From NCBI GenBank assembly GCA_036924285.1, contig JAYKYS010000009.1, positions 14,756,001 to 14,820,000 of the forward strand: DNA of 64,000 nt. Direction: 5' to 3'. The notes beneath the pieces were generated by a model that was not told the DNA's origin, did no database searches, and was given only the letters and a program-made list of their open reading frames with translations. The DNA comes from Asterella californica (lineage: Eukaryota; Streptophyta; Marchantiopsida; Marchantiales; Aytoniaceae). Positions 46,825 through 58,400 of this stretch are shown in pieces; the first letter of the stretch is position 1, and each line of letters begins with the position of its first letter. Position numbers and translations under genes: made by a program.

Positions 46825-47151
46825 TTGACAAAAAATAATGCGCAGTTGATTTTCACCGATGGAGTCTTGGAAGGGACCCAGGTGAGAGTACTAATCGATC
46901 CTGGTGCAACAGAGAATTTTTTGTCTCGATCGACAGCTATAAAGTTGGGAATGGAGTTAGAAAATGATGAGAGTGAAGAGGTGGAACTGCCCAATGGACA
47001 AACTAAGAAGATTGAATCCTTACCTCGAAAGATAGAACTTACTTTAGGCGAATATCGTGAAGATATTGAGTGGCGAGTGATCAAATTAGCCCGTTATGAT
47101 GTCATATTGGGTATGTCGTGGATGGAGCAGTATAATCTCGAAGTGGATTGA
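46825..47151 (+). pseudogene. Chromovirus aspartic protease
   Basis: The sequence shows VLIDPGATENFLS at the active site (Asp codon 46,897-46,899) and ARYDVILGMSWMEQYN at the C-terminal end. The family consensus at the active site is D-S/T-G. Here it is D-P-G, so catalysis is probably lost. The ORF ends at a TGA where the polyprotein should continue. Confidence 0.88.
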
Positions 47152-47160
47152 CGAAGAAAA

Positions 47161-48760
47161 GTGGTGAAAATCAAACAGTGGAAAATCTCCGGAGATAGAG
47201 TGAGATCTCGAAGACAAAACTTGTCTTTGTATGTAATAGGTACACGTGCTATACGTAATAACGATGTCTGTTTTCTGGGTTTAATAAGAGAGGTCCCGAG
47301 TGCAAGACTCGACGGACAGATTCCAAAAAGTTTGACAGAGGTGATAGCAGAATATGGGGATGTCTTTCCCGATGATCTTTCTTCAAGGTTACCACCAAAA
47401 CGAAGGATTGATCACAAAATCGAGGTGATTCCAGGGAGCACCCCTCCTTGTAAGACCTCATATAGACTAGCACCACATGAATTGGAGGAGTGCAAAGCAC
47501 AAATCGAAGAGATGTTGCAAAAAAGGTTCATCCAGCCTATCGTGTCACCATATGGAGCTCCAGTCCTTTTTGTCAAGAAAAAGGATAACACCCTACAGAT
47601 GTGCATTGATTACTGAGCACTCAATCAACAAACGGTGAAGAATAAGTATCCAGTACCTTGGATGGATGACTTGTTCGACCAACTCGAAGGAGCAAAGTAC
47701 TTCACGAAGCTAGACTTACGGAGCGGGTATAACCAGATTCGAATCGCTATGAAGATGTGGAGAAGACTACCTTTCGAACAAGGTATGGTTACTTCGAATA
47801 CTTAGTAATGCCATTTGGTCTCACAAATGCACCAGCCACTTTCATGGGCCTGATGAATGACATATTCCGTCCGTACTTAGATAGATCAGTCGTTGTATTT
47901 CTTGACGACATCCTAGTCTATAGCAAAACTATGAAGGACCATGTGCACCATTTGAGAGAGGTTCTCCTAGTACTCCGCAAAAATAAATTGTACGTCAAAA
48001 TTTCAAAATGCGAATTTGGTAAGACGGAGGTGGACTACTTAGGACACAGAGTGAGTGCAGAAGGCATACAAGTAATGGCAGATAAAATAGCTGTCATCCA
48101 AAAATGGAAGGCTCCAGAAGATCAGACGCAACTTAAGAGCTTCTTGAGATTGATAGGATTTTATCGTAGATTTGTTAAGCATTTTGCCAAGCTTGCACAA
48201 CCACTAACTGCCCTGTTAGGCAAAGGAAAGAAATGGATGTGGGGAACATCGCAAGAAGTAGATTTTCAAGCATTGAAAACCGTGCTACTACATGCTCCGA
48301 TCCTCAAGTGATACGACCTGAAGAAACCTATCAAGTTAGCAACGGACGCATCCGGCACGGCAGTAGGGGCGGTGTTGCAGCAAGAATGGAAGGATGGTTG
48401 GCATCCAATTACATACTTCTCTCGGAAGTTGTTACCAGCAGAACAAAACTATCACACCACTGAAAGAGAAGAATTGGCGATAGTCCTCGTCACAAAGCAT
48501 TGGAAGCACTATCTAGGGGAGAAGGCTTTTGTGGTCGAGACAAACCTCAAACCTTTAGTCTATTAACCTTTAGTCTATCTGGAGACGCAGAAGGATCTAT
48601 CAAAGAGACAAATCCGTTGGGCAGAATGGAGACAACGATTCAACATGACCATCACGTACGTGGAGGACAAGAAGCAAATTGCTGATGCATTAACCCGCAT
48701 GCATATGGTGCATAACATAGCCTCTGAAGTCAAGGTGAATTCTGACTTCTAGACAAAATT
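47161..48760 (+). pseudogene. Chromovirus reverse transcriptase and RNase H
   Basis: RT fingers SPYGAPVLFVKKKD and CIDY are followed by TGA (47,614-47,616; an Arg codon expected). Then come [35 protein letters not shown], the catalytic [26 protein letters not shown] and [12 protein letters not shown]. RNase H continues after another TGA at ~48,309: LATDASGTAVGAVLQQ and TTEREELAIVL. At least two frameshifts (~47,750 and ~48,570) are present. Confidence 0.9.
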
Positions 48761-49271
48761 GATCGAGGACACAAGATCGAATGCACAGATTGTCGCAGCA
48801 AAACCTTCAAGAACCATCACCCGCAACCAGGGTTTGGTATTCCATGAAGGGAAGTTATGATCCCAGATGATCCAGAACTACGCACCACCATACCAACTGA
48901 ATGTCACGATTCAACCATTGCAGGACACATGGGGGTAGAAAAGACATTGGAAGCAGTCCAACGAGTATTCTATTGGTCCAAGATGGCAGAGGATGTTGCA
49001 GTATACACTCGGAGTTCTGCAATGTGTCAACAAAATAAGACTACAAATCAAGCACCCTCCGGTCTCCTTCAACCCCTCCCGATCCCTTCCAAACGTTGGG
49101 AACATGTAAGTATGGACTTAGTGTGTGAACTTCCCATGACCAGCTCAGGTTTTGACTCCATAGTCGTGTCGATAAGCTCAGCAAGATGATCCACCTTCGA
49201 CCAACCACGAAAGACGTCTCAGCACCGCAACTTGCCCAGTTATATTTGAACACCATTTTTTCTCAGCACGG
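48761..49271 (+). pseudogene. Chromovirus integrase, N-terminal part
   Basis: Zinc-binding head: ECHDSTIAGHMGVEKTLEAV, then RSSAMCQQNK. The usual first Cys of the C-x2-C pair is Ser here. The core follows with WEHVSMDLVCELP, including the first catalytic Asp. The frame then decays and is cut at SQHG (49,271) by the solo LTR. The reading resumes at 51,112. Confidence 0.85.
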
Positions 49272-51111
49272 TGTCGGGTTGAGAGTCTCTCTTGGGGAGG
49301 GCGGACCTCCTAACTGTGATAGATCAGAGAGAAATGACCAGAAAGGAAGATAGGTCGCTGCAGACGATGAAATCTCAAAACACAGCCTCTTGTGCTCACC
49401 AATTGCAAAACAAACATTCAATCACGCACTCAGGTACACAAATAGATCTCTCCGGAGTAGAAATAGCTTTATTTCAGTGTCAATTGCTTCACTGTTTAAG
49501 AAAATATCTCTCTCCTCCTCTCCTGAGTCAGTCTCAGCTGAAAATTCCAAGGAATTTGATCTCACGACAACCAAAGCCTTGTCAAAAACAATCCCCTTCA
49601 AATAAACCGCCATGTCCGTTCAATTCTACCTCCAAACCTCAAAACTGTGCAACATATGAGGTTCTTGTCTCCAAAACACTTTCCTGCCTCTCTCACGATC
49701 TCCCTTGCTCACTCTATTCAATTCTATCAGAAAAAATCGATCCTCACTCAGCCTCCAAGCTTCTCAGCGTCTCCTCTCCTCAATCCACTCAATTCTGTCA
49801 AGAAATTTGATCCCCACTCAGCCTCCAAGCTTCTCAGCGTCTCCTCTCCTCAATCCACTCAATTCTGTCAGAAAAATCGATCCCCACTCAGCCTCCAAGC
49901 TTCTCAGCGTCTCCTCCTCTCAATCCCTAATTCTGCTCCTTTTTCCCCCTTCCCTCCTCAGTTCTCTCAGAAAACTCCTTTGAAAGTCCCCCCCGATCTC
50001 CAGCCGTCGTAGGTATTAAACCTAAAAGTTAAGGCCCAGCTTAAGCTGCCCCCCTGCTGTCCTTATAAGTGCAGTCACTTATCACAAGCAGGGCCCTAGC
50101 TTAAGCTGCCCCCCTGCTGTCCTTATGCGTATAGAGCATTATTTACAAAGTTGGCCCCTTTTTAATACAAGTTTCACAGTTGTTTCCACAAACTCTACCC
50201 CTACACTAATAAAGGTTCACATAACCTCATTCTCCATCCCAAGCCTACTCGATGCTTATTTAACTAATTAGCAAAAGTTTCCTGTGCTCTTGATGCCATC
50301 CTGAATATACTACAAGCCATCCAATGTAGGCCGAAGCCCTAACACTTATGAGGCTGCCCCACAGGGCTTACAGCCCCCCCATATGCGCACCAGGTATCTC
50401 CCATAGTATATTCAGGATGGCATGCGGAGGCTTAGGCCAGGAAGCCCACGATTAAGAGAGATACCGGTCTCCCGCCCCTAGGTATACAGGACATGGCTGC
50501 ATACCCAACATAGACTCCCATCCGGGAGGCCAACATGCCAGAATAGGAACCAGAGGCCATGAGGGATTGATCCTGAGACCACTTCCCTCCTAGGCAGGCG
50601 CCCTATCACTGGGATGGCCTTTGGTTCCGTTCTAAAAGCTTTTAAAAACCTGTACATATGCTTTTACTGTAAAAATCTTCTTGCAAAGTCTTTACTAGCC
50701 TTTTCTGTGCTAACTTCTCTATACAACTCCGTTTTAAACGAGTAAAGAGTCAAAACTATAGTACTTGTGAACACTTACACACTCACGCAATCAGATTCTG
50801 AGTTCGAGTCACGATTTAGAGTTTGGTTCGCATATTTCTTAGTTTAAAACACGTGCTAACTATTATTTAAAGCACTTTCTGTCAAAACTGGAAGCATGAG
50901 ATCGCTCTCCTCGTCGAGCTCTGCATTCTGATGCCTTTCGACCTCTTTCAAGGTGATATTTCAGTCTAAGCTAGGGGGCAGCTTGTCAAGCATGGCCCCA
51001 GCTTAGCTCCTGCCCAGCTTGTTAAGCTACAGGGCAGCTTCCTTTACACAATATAGAAAAAACATCTCTTTGCAATACTTTTCACTGTACAGACCTATGT
51101 ACAATACGACA
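49272..51111 (-). mobile_element. Solo LTR (TGTCG...CGACA) inserted in the chromovirus integrase
   Basis: 1,840 bp, starting TGTCGGGTTGAGAG and ending ATACGACA, with ACGG on both sides (49,268-49,271 and 51,112-51,115). Removing it rejoins SQHG to LSQVLISDRGPQF, the expected integrase sequence. Orientation is taken from the related LTR at 5,899-7,138. It holds three ~62-bp direct repeats (CAGCCTCCAAGCTTCTCAGC at 49,757-49,930), a duplicated TTAAGCTGCCCCCCTGCTGT block near 50.04-50.13 kb, and no gene; ORFs in it arise from the C/T-rich repeats. Confidence 0.9.
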
Positions 51112-51848
51112 ACGGTCTATCGCAGGTGCTTATATCAGATAGAGGTCCTCAGTTTACTAGTCTGTTTTGGAGAACCTTATTTGGTCCGTTCAAGACCAAA
51201 CTTGCCATGTCACTGCTTATCACCCACAAACCGATGGACAAACTGAAAGAGCCAATCGTACCATTGAAGACATGCTACGAGCTTTTACTGTGGAGGAGCA
51301 AGCGAAGTGAGACACCTTACTCCCTTTGGTAGAATTTATCTACAACAACTCCCTAAATGCATCTACCCGTGAAATGTCTTTTTATCTGATGTACGACGAA
51401 CATCCTCTCACACCAGCAAGTTTGACACGATTCGGCACGACGTAGTCAGTCAACACCAAAGTGGATGTTGTCAACGAATTCGTTGCACGAATTCAACAAA
51501 TAGTGGAAAAAGCTAAGGTGAAACTACAAGTTGCTTAAAATCGACAAAAGCAATATGCCGATGGACACCGTCGGCACGAAGAGTTCACGATTGGTGATCA
51601 AGTTTGGTTATCCACAACCAACCTTACCATGATCGGCAGTCGTAAATTCAACCCTTGCTTCATCGGGTCTTTCTCTGTTGTCCGTAGAATTGGAGCAGTA
51701 AGCATATCAACTCGAACTTCCAGCCCACATGAAGATTCATCCGGTTTTTCATGTGTCTTTATTATGGCGATATACACCACGACCTCCTCAATTTGGCAAT
51801 TCGCAAGAGTCGCGACCACTGCCTCGAATTATCGATGACGAAGAAGAG
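51112..51848 (+). pseudogene. Chromovirus integrase, C-terminal part
   Basis: VLISDRGPQFTS carries the second catalytic Asp. Then AYHPQTDGQTERANRTIEDML holds the Glu, in a shifted frame, followed by LPLVEFIYNNSLNAST and IGDQVWLST. Stops at ~51,309 (Trp position), ~51,441 and ~51,536 (Gln position) are G-to-A or C-to-T type changes. It leads into the chromodomain. Confidence 0.85.
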
Positions 51849-52037
51849 TTTGAAGTGGAATGCATCTTAAAGAAACGTGTTCGTGGGACTCGTCATCAAC
51901 GGGTAGATTATTTGATCAAATGGAAAGACTATCCATTACATGAAGCAACATGGGAACCTGCAACCAATCTTACACACGCCCCACTCATAGTGCAAGCTTT
52001 CGAACAGAAGTTGAGCAACGAGGACGTTGCTTCTTAA
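51849..52037 (+). pseudogene. Chromodomain at the integrase C-terminus
   Basis: FEVECILKKRVRGTRH, VDYLIKWKDYPLHEATWEP, then a helix LIVQAFEQK match the chromodomain fold with its aromatic cage residues (F/Y, W, W). In chromoviruses this domain directs integration to marked chromatin. It defines the element as a chromovirus. The ORF ends at TAA 13 bp before the right LTR. Confidence 0.92.
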
Positions 52038-52049
52038 AAGGGGGAGGTT

Positions 52050-52528
52050 TGTAATAAGTAGAGCCCTACTTATCAACTAGCGGAGAAATTGGTTTGGTAG
52101 AAGTCTTTGGTATAAGAATTAGTTACGGCTAAGTTGACTGAAGAATACATGCAGCAAATAGTACTTCTACCAATAGGCGAGTGCGCCAAAAGTCCACCGG
52201 GAAACTTCTAGAAGGAAGTTTCTAGAAGGAAGCTTCTAGAACTTTCCAGCCGAGAAGCTTCCAGAAGGAAGTTTCTAGAAAGAAGCTTCTAGAACTTTCC
52301 AGCCGGGAAGCTTCTAGAACTTTCCAGCGAGCCTCTTACGTGGCTCATTGTGAACCCTCTAGATGTTGTTCTAGATCTAAGGCTGCATGTAAGCCACATC
52401 AGCGATCCGCGTGAGATATGAGCATTGACCGGAAGCTTATCATGTACTATTCCTCTCACTATATAAAGGCTGCGAATGCACCACCACGGACATTCGAGTT
52501 TTGAGTTCACTCTAGAGCCCATCTTACA
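52050..52528 (+). mobile_element. Chromovirus 3' LTR
   Basis: It matches 44,516-45,018 from TGTAATAAG to CTTACA and is 24 bp shorter, because the GAAnnTTC array (52,200-52,330) has fewer units. The single-base differences scattered along it indicate an insertion old enough for the LTRs to diverge. Confidence 0.95.
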
Positions 52529-52533
52529 AAAGG

Positions 52534-53745
52534 TCGTCTTCTGGTCTGATCCGTCATTCTGAGGATTCTCGGAGTAGACTAGAACTCAGTGAAGCCTAGG
52601 GCATGCATAGTTTCTTCAATCATGATGTTAACTCCGGAGGCATAATCAATGGGTACCTTCTTCAAAAGACAGCCATGGATCTCCATATCAAGTTCTAGGG
52701 CTCTCAAGTCCTCATGCTCTATCCTAAGGATCGGGATACTCTGGAGAGGTTTCGCTGTTCTCCTCTTTCTCGATCCTCGAAGGACATACTATAACAGCTT
52801 CATGTAACCAGCATTATCATCCAAAAGCTGTTGGAAGGTTACATCCACCTTCTGATTCCACAAATCTCGTAAGAAGTCGCAAGGAGATCGCTCCAGAAGA
52901 GTGACTGGTGTTTCCAACATGGAAGATGTAGGAGCTGCTTCCTTGGGTGGAAGACCCAAATGGTGTCTTCCCTCGATTGGAAGTTGTTCTTGTGAGACGG
53001 GGGCTGTCGTGGTCGGTGGAGGAAGCTGTTGTACTATCTTCTGTCGCTTCTCTAGCTCTTCTTGCATGATCGCTTCAACTTCTTGTCTAATGTCAAGAGC
53101 AAAGTACTTCGGATCTTTCTCGTCGTAAGCAGGAGAAGAAGACCGCTCAGGGGAGGGTGACCTCTCCTTACGCTGCTTCTTCTTCTTAGTCTCCTTACGA
53201 TGAGATTTTGACTTCCCTCTGCTTCTGGTACTCATCTTGAATACTGTCTCATCCATGACTTCTTCTGGAGGTCAACTATCTGAATCTGAGCAAGCGCTCC
53301 AAATAGTGCCATCCGCCAAAGTAAAAGATGATGCTTCCTCAAGTGCCTTCGTCTTCTGAGCTGCAATTGTCTTCTGCAGCTGAGGCTCCTTTCCTACGCG
53401 CTTCCTAGGGTCTGATTCGTCTTCCTCTATGTGTAGACAATCCGTGCAATCCTCAAGATCTTCTTCTTCTACAGAGATATGATGTACCACTGCTAGCTCG
53501 AGCTTAGAAGCTGATGCGGCTTCTGCAAGAGGTGTGGTATCTGCAAATCTAACCATTTGTCATGGACGTAGGGTCTGAGGGCAATTTCCTATGAAATGTC
53601 CTGCTTCCTTACAATTCTCACACAAGGACACTTGCCCAATCTTTCTTCTCTGATGAGGACAGGTGGACTACCAATGTCCTATCTTTCCACAATTGTTACA
53701 TGCTCCAAGAAGAGAGTTTAGAGATCGTTGTGATGAAGAAGGTTA
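52534..53745 (-). pseudogene. Gypsy gag zinc knuckles, linker and protease start (minus element, right part)
   Basis: Reading down from 53,745: two CX2CX4HX4C knuckles, CNNCGKIGHW-stop-STC and CENCKEAGHFIGNC (53,580-53,700). An acidic segment follows (53,272-53,556), then a Lys/Glu/Ser-rich segment (52,789-53,256), then the protease start PIDYASGVNIMIEET near 52,620-52,660. This continues into the protease tail at ~44,400 once the chromovirus is removed with one AAAGG. The gag capsid and 5' LTR are missing past 53,745. Confidence 0.8.
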
Positions 53746-55464
53746 CAATGCTAATTGGACCAAATTTCTGACATGACAGTCTGCTTAGGTGGCAGTGCTG
53801 ACTAGATGATGTGGTGATTATGTGACACATGACATTGAGGTTACCTGCAATGTACTAAATGGAAGTTGTTGAGATTTATGAATAGCTGACAAATAAGTAT
53901 AATCTCTGAGGTTAGAAATGAAATAAAAGGATATAGAAATTATAACTTATTAAGAGATTGAGTATTAGTCCTCTGTGACATATCGAGTTGTTGCAGTGTG
54001 GTTGGATCATGTCACATAATGACTTGAAACAGACTTAGTGATAAATATTTTTCTTTTAGTCCATGTACAAAGATATCAGAAAATCATTAACATTTTTACT
54101 CGAGCTAAGTATTCCACTATCTGTTTAAGAATTCATGACAAATTGAGTGCTTTGCGGATTGTAATTAAAATCGAAATCCATATTCTACAACAACGTCTTG
54201 GAATTGGAGTGAATAAAACCTTTCCAGACTTGTAAACTAGACTTGCTATCATTCACAGTTCAAAATTGGTGCTTAGTGCGAAAGTCCTTTTACTTACATT
54301 TCAATGTAAGTACAAGTATTTTGCGCAAGAACTTTCCAGTGCACAAAGTTACTTAGTGTTCTTTATCCTCGCATGAAACATTCAGACATTTGCTTTCGAC
54401 TTTCACAAAGAGTGGGAACAATTTCCCCTTTCGAGAAAATGAAAAGTATGCTGTTTTTTTCTTCAATAATAATGTGCTCGTATTTTGCTCGGCTGACAAA
54501 TTTCTGATGGGAAGACACTCCTCATCCGGAATACAGCCTAAGATGTATTCGGGATGTACATAGTTCATGATCTCGAGTTCCAATACAATAGTGTATTTCA
54601 AGGTTCCGGCAGTTTTGCGGGAAGGATGTCTGGCTCCTACGAGAAATAGAAAGAATCTGAAAGGGAAATCTGAAAGCAGTTTCTCTGACAAATGCACGCT
54701 TCCATCTACATCAAGTATCATACGAGTTTTTAAGGTGTAAAGACCATGCGCTCACACGAACCGAGGATTAGACTTTTCTCAACGCGGAGCTTCCAGCGAG
54801 TTGGAAAGTGCGAGTGACATCCACGGCGCGCATATAATGGAGCCACGAGAATAATGTGGGACTGATGAATTATTTGTCCTTTTAGTGGTTACTTGTTTGG
54901 GAGCAAAGAGGTGACAAAAGGATGCAAACATGATGCTGGGAAGAATGCGTAAGGTACAGTAGAGGATGATGAGTACATTGCAGGAAAGAGAACTTACCTT
55001 TCTCGCTTCTTGATTTCTGTGTCTTTCGAAATCGGTGTCGATTGTTACCCCCGAAATCAAGAACAAGAATCAGTCACAACGAGTAACGCGAGGGGCGATC
55101 GAGTGAGTTTGTCCTGTGAAAGCGGGAGTGAGGGACGCGGAACTCAAGGAAAAAGTTCCTGTGAAAGGGTAGACAAGGGATGAACACGAGGGGAAGGTCA
55201 AGACTTGGAGCTGCGAACCGACGGGTTCTTGTTCTCCATAGAACATTGTCAGAAGGTCACGGTCGGAGAAACACTCCGTTTCGACTTTTCTTTCTTCCAG
55301 AGAGAATAGAAGAAGGGAGGGCAGGTCAGGTCAATAGTTTCTCTGCAGGTAACTTTTCTCCTTACCCAGGAATTAAATACACAAATATTATATTCGGTTG
55401 AGTACTACGATCGTTCGAAACAGAACTTGATTATTCTACTTCGAGCGTTCGAAAGGACGACAAG
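53746..55464. other. Intergenic between element relics and the CAD-like gene; possible minus-strand gene fragment
   Basis: Minus-strand ORFs 54,779-55,066 and 54,353-54,721 could be two exons. The first holds DTDFERHRNQEARK ending exactly at a strong donor (AAAG|GTAAGT, ~54,998). The second is an open 122-codon stretch with no recognisable domain. The link between them is speculative. The 3' end of this stretch should include the CAD promoter. No clear TATA box is seen. Confidence 0.25.
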
Positions 55465-58400
55465 ATGGCGAAATGTGGCGCTAAAGAATGTTGGGGCTAC
55501 GCTGCCTACGACAAGTCTGGGCACCTGAAACCTTTCAGGTTTACACGCAGGTAACTTCTCCACACAATCCCAAAATCCGTTGTGAACAGAGATTGAACTG
55601 ACTGGAATTAGCTCCAGTTAGCTCTTCAATCAATTATTCGGTGCGACACAGCGTTTAAGGAGGAAATTGGCCAAGCAGGGCCTTGAGCCGATCGTCGTCT
55701 ATCTCACTCACGTTCCTGTCCGCTTAGACCTGCGTTTTAGACTCCTTGTGATGTAGACCTTTGAAGCTGCGGAATGCAGAAATATTTTCCAACTCGGAAT
55801 GACCAGCTGGGTCAGTTGTACTGCCATTTTTTCCGTGCTGTTAAAGACGTTCCAGTTGTTTAAGAATGTCAATTTACATGAAGTGTTTCCGCCCGGACAT
55901 AGAGGCGGGGACAATCAGATCGATAGACAAGGGAGCTGGTCAGTGGTCTGCTTTGCAAGTAGTTGATAAATCATGTTGAAGCATGTCCTTTTGTTGGATC
56001 ACAGAGCATGTCGTCCAGAAGACATATGCTTCCAAGTTAAGTTCTGCGGAATTTGCCACACCGACTTACACCAAATCAAAGATGATTGGAAGGAGATGCC
56101 AGCGACCTATCCGATGGTTCCAGGGTCAGTAGTCCATCCCCGAAGTACGTCCAGATTTCTCTTCTCTACGTACTGCATCGTTGTGTGCTCCATTCACAGT
56201 ATTCCCCGCTCTTGCACACCCAGATATTATGAGGCAGATTGTGGAGTTGATAGTGGTCGGATGTTGCGACTGATATATCGTTGCTTGATTGTGCATGATC
56301 CGGTCACCAGGCATGAAGTGGTAGGGATTGTATGTGAAGTGGGGGCCAATGTGAAAACTTTCAGGCCAGGCGACAGGATTGGTGTTGGATGCATAGTCAA
56401 CAGCTGCGGTCAGTGTGGTCAGTGTAGGAAGTCGATCGAGCAATACTGCGACAGAAAGATGATCTGGACGTACAATGACAAAGATATTTACATTGATGGA
56501 TCCACTACCTATGGTGGCTACTCCACTCTGATGGTCGTTCCTGAGAGGTACTAATACTGTTAAGTACAGTCCTTCTCTTCTCCTTCTGATAGTTCCTCAT
56601 TGTTTAAGCAGTTCTCATTTGAAGGGTTTTTGTCCCCCTCGCTTTGCAGCGATCTTGTTCACTTGATAGCTCTTCCTGGGAGGTACTAGTAGACACAAAT
56701 TTTCGCTGCTTCAAAGGAAGCCTTGTTAGAGTTTAAGCAATGCTCATTTGCGTTTGCTCCGATTCGCTTCCTATTTTAGCGATCGAGTTGATAAGCTAAT
56801 GAGAAACTTGTACTTTGAAGACTTTTGTATCAGGAAGTGGGATAAGGATAATCAACACAGTACGATCTGAAGGGTAAGTTGTCAGCACAGCAAGATTTAG
56901 TAACTTCACGTGTGAGTCGAGTTTTGTCAAGCTGATGAGCTAAACAGTTTAGGGTGATGGCGGTGGTCGGTGGTCGATGGGCGTACAGACCACCTGACCA
57001 CCTTCCCTGGATTATGGTTGTGTGAAGAAATTAGGTAGGTTTTCTGAAAGAAACATCATCAAGTCGGAGAGATACTTACATGTTGTTTAATGTTTGTGTC
57101 GTCAGGTACGCTTTGAAAATACCAGAAGGTTTGCCGCTGGATGCTGCTGCACCACTGCTTTGTGCAGGTATTACAGTTTACAGTCCGATGAAACACTACG
57201 AGATGGAGAAAGGAGGTAAAAACTTCGGAGTAATCGGGTTGGGGGGACTGGGTTTCATGGCTGCTAAGTTCGCGAAAGCATTTGGTATGAGGATCACAGT
57301 TGTCAGTACCTCACCCGGCAAAGAGCAAGAGGCTCGTGGCTCTTTACACGCTGATAATTTCGTCGTGAGCACAGATCCGAGACAAATGAAGGTAAGAGGA
57401 ACATATCTGAACCTTGATCCTCAATGCTAAAAACCTTACCTCCCAAATGATGCTTCACTTTATGGAGTCGAAGTTTCCGCTTCTTGTGAACGTCCTCCAT
57501 TCTCCGTAACAGATGTCTTCACCATAGGTTTTTCCAACCCCTTACTGGAAGGACTACCTGCTAGGATCCAAATGGTGAAAACCGTTCAAGTAAACTAGGT
57601 TTTAGACTCTCTTTCCTGTTCTTGCGGAAAGGAATGTCAACAGAGCTACACTGCATGGTTCGAGCGCCATTCAAGGGACCTCTGGTACCAACAGTTGAAC
57701 AGTAGACCGGCCATGTGAATTGTCTATAACTTTCGTGTTTAAAGTTGCAGCTATAGTCTCTACCCTACTTACGCTTTGGGCCCAAGGCTGGACTCTCACA
57801 TTATGGTTGCAACGTAAGGCTTTCCAAACATGGTAGCTAGAGAAACATGAGTCTTCGTCAACATCAGAATAGCAGACTGATATGCTTTATATACCACGGT
57901 TTTCTCACCAGGATCAAATTTGTTCTACACGTATTTGAAAGTGTAGCAAAGACGTCGACTTCTTGCATCTTCAGGAAGTTGGATACTCCAACAACTGGAT
58001 TGTTCCATAAGGACATTGTTGCTATGAACGGAGAGTAACAAAATTGTGACGAGAAGTTCGAGTAGATTTAGATTCCTCTGGTCTTATCAGTACGATTATT
58101 ATCGGACCTTAGGAGGGCCATGATCACATTCTGGAAATTCTTGTTCATATTCCTGTGAATCTCATGCAAGTCATCTGTTCACAGGCAGCAGAAAAGACTT
58201 TGGACTTCATCATAGATACAGTCTCTGCTGAACATTCCATGGATCAGTACCTTCCACTTCTCAGAACGAATGGAAAGATTATCCTCGTGGGTATTCCTGC
58301 CAAGCCCTTGGAATGTTCAGCCTTATCTCTACATGCTGGTAAACATCACACAACTCTCAACCATTCTATTTGGGAGAAACCCTGTGTATCAGCACCAGTA

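Larger units (their letters stand above)
44511..52533 (+). mobile_element. Chromovirus (Ty3/Gypsy with chromodomain), 8,013 bp, with AAAGG target duplication
   Basis: LTRs at 44,516-45,018 (503 bp) and 52,050-52,528 (479 bp) both run TGTAATAAG...CTTACA. The 5-bp duplication AAAGG flanks it (44,511-44,515 and 52,529-52,533). The primer-binding site TGGTATCAGAGC (45,020-45,031) fits initiator tRNA-Met. The polypurine tract AAAAGGGGGAGG precedes the right LTR. Gag, protease, RT, RNase H, integrase and chromodomain are all recognisable but broken by stops. It interrupts the minus-strand gypsy element and is itself interrupted at 49,272-51,111. Confidence 0.95.

Noticed and set aside
49292..50012. 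Overlapping 172-, 121- and 92-aa ORFs
   Set aside because: They arise from three C/T-rich direct repeats inside a solo LTR and have low-complexity Ser/Pro/Leu content.
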